This document shows, piece by piece, positions 60,546 to 64,000 of a DNA stretch of 64,000 nt. Within the stretch, counting starts at the first letter, position 1. Every line of letters starts with the position of its first letter. A program made the translations under genes and the position numbers. Source of the DNA: Gyrodactylus bullatarudis. Its lineage: Eukaryota > Platyhelminthes > Monogenea > Gyrodactylidea > Gyrodactylidae. Under the pieces are notes generated by a model that worked only from the letters and a program-made list of their open reading frames with translations, ran no database searches and had not been told where the DNA came from. The stretch is from assembly GCA_012064415.1 (NCBI GenBank), contig SSNU01000112.1:62001-126000 (forward strand). The letters run 5' to 3'.

Positions 60546-62895
60546 TCTATAAAACATTTGCCCTCTCTTGTTTTGCAGTAATTTTTCTGAATGACAAAGA
60601 GACTAAGGACTTTTTAACATCGATGAAATGAAAACGAATCCCTTGTAAAGGTCCAATTGATGAACCTTGGGGAACACCAGAAGTGATTTCTATTGAAGAA
60701 CTGAAATAGTTTTTTAATTTTGTCTTTTGGTGGTGTGTGTATCTTTATTGACGATCAACGGGTATTTCTGTATTTCTTTTTTAACAAACAAAAAATGATA
60801 GCTAAATGGTTGTAAAATAAATTAATACCAGTTTTTTCTCATCTAGGATATCAGTTTCATTCCTTCAGATAAGCATGTAATATGAAACAGGTACCAAAGG
60901 GAAGAAAAACATTTTCTCGCTACCCATTGTGATAAAATGTGTCTTTTATAGGGGGATGGTAAGTGTATGAAATTGAAAATAAATGGAACCCTGGAAATGA
61001 TCGACAACCTAAGGACAAATAAATGAATTAGCAATTGGGAGAAGGTGTGGGTTGGAGTGGTGAATTAATGGTTGTTAATAGTAGTAACACCATTCTGATA
61101 GCCATGTTGATGAGACAAGTTATATTCTTTTTCTATATGATTTGAGGACATCTCAATACCTCTTTCTGATCCAAACATCAAGTGTGAAATTATTCTTACA
61201 TTGATCTTGCATTGAAAGAAAAAAGAACATGTTTCTTCCTTGTTATGAATTTACACATTGTTCAGGGAAACTTAATTCTATTGAAAGTAATCTTCACATG
61301 ATTAAATTCATAACCAGTGACCCGAAAAAAACAAGTTTACAAAGTAATCATTCCATTGTTATCAGAGGAATCTTTACTGGTAACAAGTAATTCATCATAA
61401 TAGTTGACATGTTTTTCTTCAAAAAAATGATAGAACGATTCATGATTTATGAGAATTTAACAAAAGTGTACCAACTTTTAATTTGAGCCAATTAGAACTC
61501 AGGATTGGTTCTAACCAAAAATTAATCATCTGAAATATGAAAAGGTTTGACCTATTGATAGAGAGAACCTGTTCTAGGACCACATATGTCAAACAGGGAA
61601 TCGTAAGAACCTGCTGAGAAAAAGTATTAAAGTATCAAAGAAGCCAAAAGCTGTAAGAGTATACTATAATCTCTAATGATATGGTTGAATTTCTTTGAAG
61701 AAATCAATTAAATCTCCTTCTTATCAGATGTATTTGAAAAAAAGGAACCATATCTACATTTTCTTTTGACTTTTATATACTCTGGGCCTTTAACCTTGTT
61801 CAGTGTACACAATTATCAATAGAGTATATGTACATAAGAGTATATGTATATAAGAACAAATTCATCTCTTTATTTCCTTACTTTATCTATAAAAGTTCAT
61901 CCAGTTTTTTTCTTCTTGGTTATGTGTTAATTACTGGTTTTAGGCTGATTTAGGATTCGAATTACATGTACAATTGTTGAATAAATTCTTTAATTCTAAA
62001 ATTTAATTTCTTCAATTTGTTCTTTAAAAGAACTATAGAGAGAGAGAAAGTTTGGTTGCAATAAACACACCAGACTTTAATTTATATTTAAATAGTACAA
62101 ATTGTTTTCAAAGAAAATAATCTTGATGATTCCAGTTACATCTGGTCTCATTGTAAACTGAAAAAAGTGTAAATATCTATTTTCACTCTTTACATGTAGA
62201 GGTCTCAAGAAAATTCTTTATAGAAATGGTACAGAAATGAGGCCAAGTCTGACTTTTCCTCACTATTATTACACTGTTTCTTTGATCCCCATTGAAAGGC
62301 CAAAAACTTGTTAGTTATATTTATTACTGTAATTACACTGTCTCTTAATTTTTTTTTCTTAAGCACACTTGTTTAAAGTCCAAGTCTTCTGGAAGAGTAT
62401 TGATGAAAATATACCTTGGCTAGTTACCATCAATCTGTCTCTCTATCTCTCTTGTTGTTATATTTCTGTATTCCAGTCATATATTTATATTTAGAGTGCA
62501 TTGCAAATTAACATGATAAATAAATTATGTAAGAGGCTTAGAGAAAAGAGTCTATCTAGAATGTTTCAATCAATTTCTCAATGGAAAACTAATTTTTGTC
62601 TAATTTTTCGTTTAAATTAGCTTCATCATTAGCTCCATCTAATACTAAAAACATTACATAATAAGGTCATGAATGAATTTGGATTCTAATAAAATGTTGG
62701 ATATTAAAAACGAGAGGAGTAGTAGAAATACACTTCAAAATGTTCAATTAGTAAGTCGAAAAAGTCCGAGTCAATGTTTAAGTACTCAAGTCAATTATTA
62801 AAAGGCACAGTTATTGTTATTGAAAAACATCTTTGAAAATATATTCAGGATTTAATGTGGATTTAGAAACCAAGTGAGTATTTATTAATATTTCA

Positions 62896-63250
62896 CTAGA
62901 GTAAGTCAAATTTTTCAACTTTTCCCAGCCTTAATCTCATTTTGAAGATTATCGAAAACTAAGCATTTTTTCCTGAAAAACCATACGTTTTCGAGTTTGT
63001 TCTGATATACAAAATCTCGATTGGAGATGACAGCTTTTGAACACGCGCCAAGATTTTTTCAATGAATTTTACTACGAAAAAAACAAAATTAAGATTTTCG
63101 AATTCTTTTTGCAACATTTTGAATAAAAATAGTAAATATTGAGTCTTTTTCCTCATGTAGAAAGAAATTCCTAGGAAATTAGGAAATTTTTGATTAAGAC
63201 ATAGAACATTGTTCGGGAATAATAAAATTTTGTATTACCCTAATGTAAAA
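62896..63250. repeat. Dispersed repeat family C, copy 2
   Basis: Nearly identical to 39120-39410 and then rejoining at 39520-39580, so it lacks the 110-bp interior present there. High identity 24 kb apart suggests recent movement. Confidence 0.85.
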
Positions 63251-64000
63251 TTGGTCTTAAAGTCTTTTTTGTTTTTACCCAGGCTATCTTTTTTTGATAA
63301 AATCTAAAATTTAATTAGGGAAAGAATGTAAAATTTATTCCTCTATCCAATGATACCTCGCATGACCATTTATCTTTTCTGGTTCAAAAGCTATTCAAGG
63401 TTTTTTCATTAGTGATTTCACTCAATTTTTCTCGATTGTGATTGGTCCATTTTGATTAGCACAATAATTTCGTATAAGGATTCATAATAAATGATTAAAT
63501 CAGTATAGACAATAACAGGGATTTGAATATTTGTAAAAAAAATTAGAATAGAGTAATTCAGAGGTTAATTCATGAGGCTCTTGAAATTCGCAATAATGAT
63601 ACTTTCAAAATTGAGCATAGTTGGATTCAGCTTTTTGGCAAAAGACGGAAGTAAATTAAATCTTATGAATAATTACTCTAAATATTCTATTATCATAGGT
63701 CTCAAACTAGTATTATATTCTACAATTCTCTATGGAATGAAATCATGAAATTATATAAATATATTATTTTGGGTTAAAAGGCTTGTGATGACAATCCCTT
63801 TCGAATGATTTGGATGACTAATGGTTGAGAATTCAATTATTGACCAAGTTTTGATAAATTTTATTATAAAACTAATTTTTGATCATTTTTTTCTGAATCT
63901 GAATTTTTAAAATTAATTATGATTTGTTCAAGACCTCGACATGCTAATGGGGTAGGATCAGAAGAGATCACTTTCTCAAAACATTAAGTTTGGCAATATT

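Larger units (their letters stand above)
48302..64000. other. Gene-poor, repeat-rich region
   Basis: No conserved coding block is visible in 15.7 kb apart from the small candidates listed separately. Family A, B, C and D repeats occupy perhaps a fifth of it. The stretches 48302-50049, 50508-52974, 57009-58154, 58466-59329, 60546-62895 and 63251-64000 are AT-rich sequence in which I see nothing. The region may be one or more large introns or true intergenic DNA. Confidence 0.5.

Overview
The window is AT-rich eukaryotic DNA, almost certainly from an invertebrate animal. Its genes are split by GT-AG introns, and the set is metazoan: Sos, a RING/B-box TRIM protein, Rab GDI, TMEM209, an SLC2 sugar transporter and a PLAT-lipoxygenase-like protein. 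Introns are often very short (28, 34, 51, 53, 56 and 59 nt), while others reach several kb because repeats have landed in them. I cannot place the species from sequence alone. I assembled exons by hand from family conservation, splice sites and phase. Every multi-exon model for an intact host gene closes to an exact multiple of three from start to stop; the rearranged second Rab GDI copy (37194-42549) does not, because its last exon is frameshifted.

Layout. 343-4482 (-): a 719-residue PLAT plus lipoxygenase-fold protein that has lost four of the five iron ligands. 5071-6874 (-): an SLC2/GLUT-type transporter of 511 residues. 6952-7570: a divergent spacer. 7571-22574 (+): Son of sevenless, 17 exons and 2277 residues, with all expected domains but large Ser/Asn-rich insertions inside them. 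23138-34199 (+): a 615-residue RING/B-box/coiled-coil protein with its RING split by a 7.7 kb intron. That intron holds a 1.85 kb TA-flanked transposon with half-kilobase inverted repeats. 34962-36444 (-): Rab GDI copy A, intact. 37194-42549 (-): Rab GDI copy B, whose first two exons are almost identical to copy A but whose last exon carries a frameshifting deletion; its second intron is enlarged by repeats, including a 1.2 kb foldback. 42680-44489 (+): TMEM209, head to head with GDI copy B over 130 bp. 44490-64000: gene-poor DNA with one 201-codon ORF, a few weak candidate exons and many repeat copies.

Several of these genes belong to conserved pathways: Ras activation (Sos), Rab recycling (GDI), ubiquitin ligation (TRIM) and hexose uptake (SLC2). 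Nothing in the order suggests they act together; the layout is ordinary eukaryotic gene neighbourhood.

The points most worth a second look are the iron-ligand-free lipoxygenase-like protein, the GDI duplication with homogenised exons around a 28-nt intron, the transposon whose only protein is a two-part DNA-binding protein without a catalytic domain, the insertion-laden Sos, and a recurring GTTGGT-type 5' splice site.
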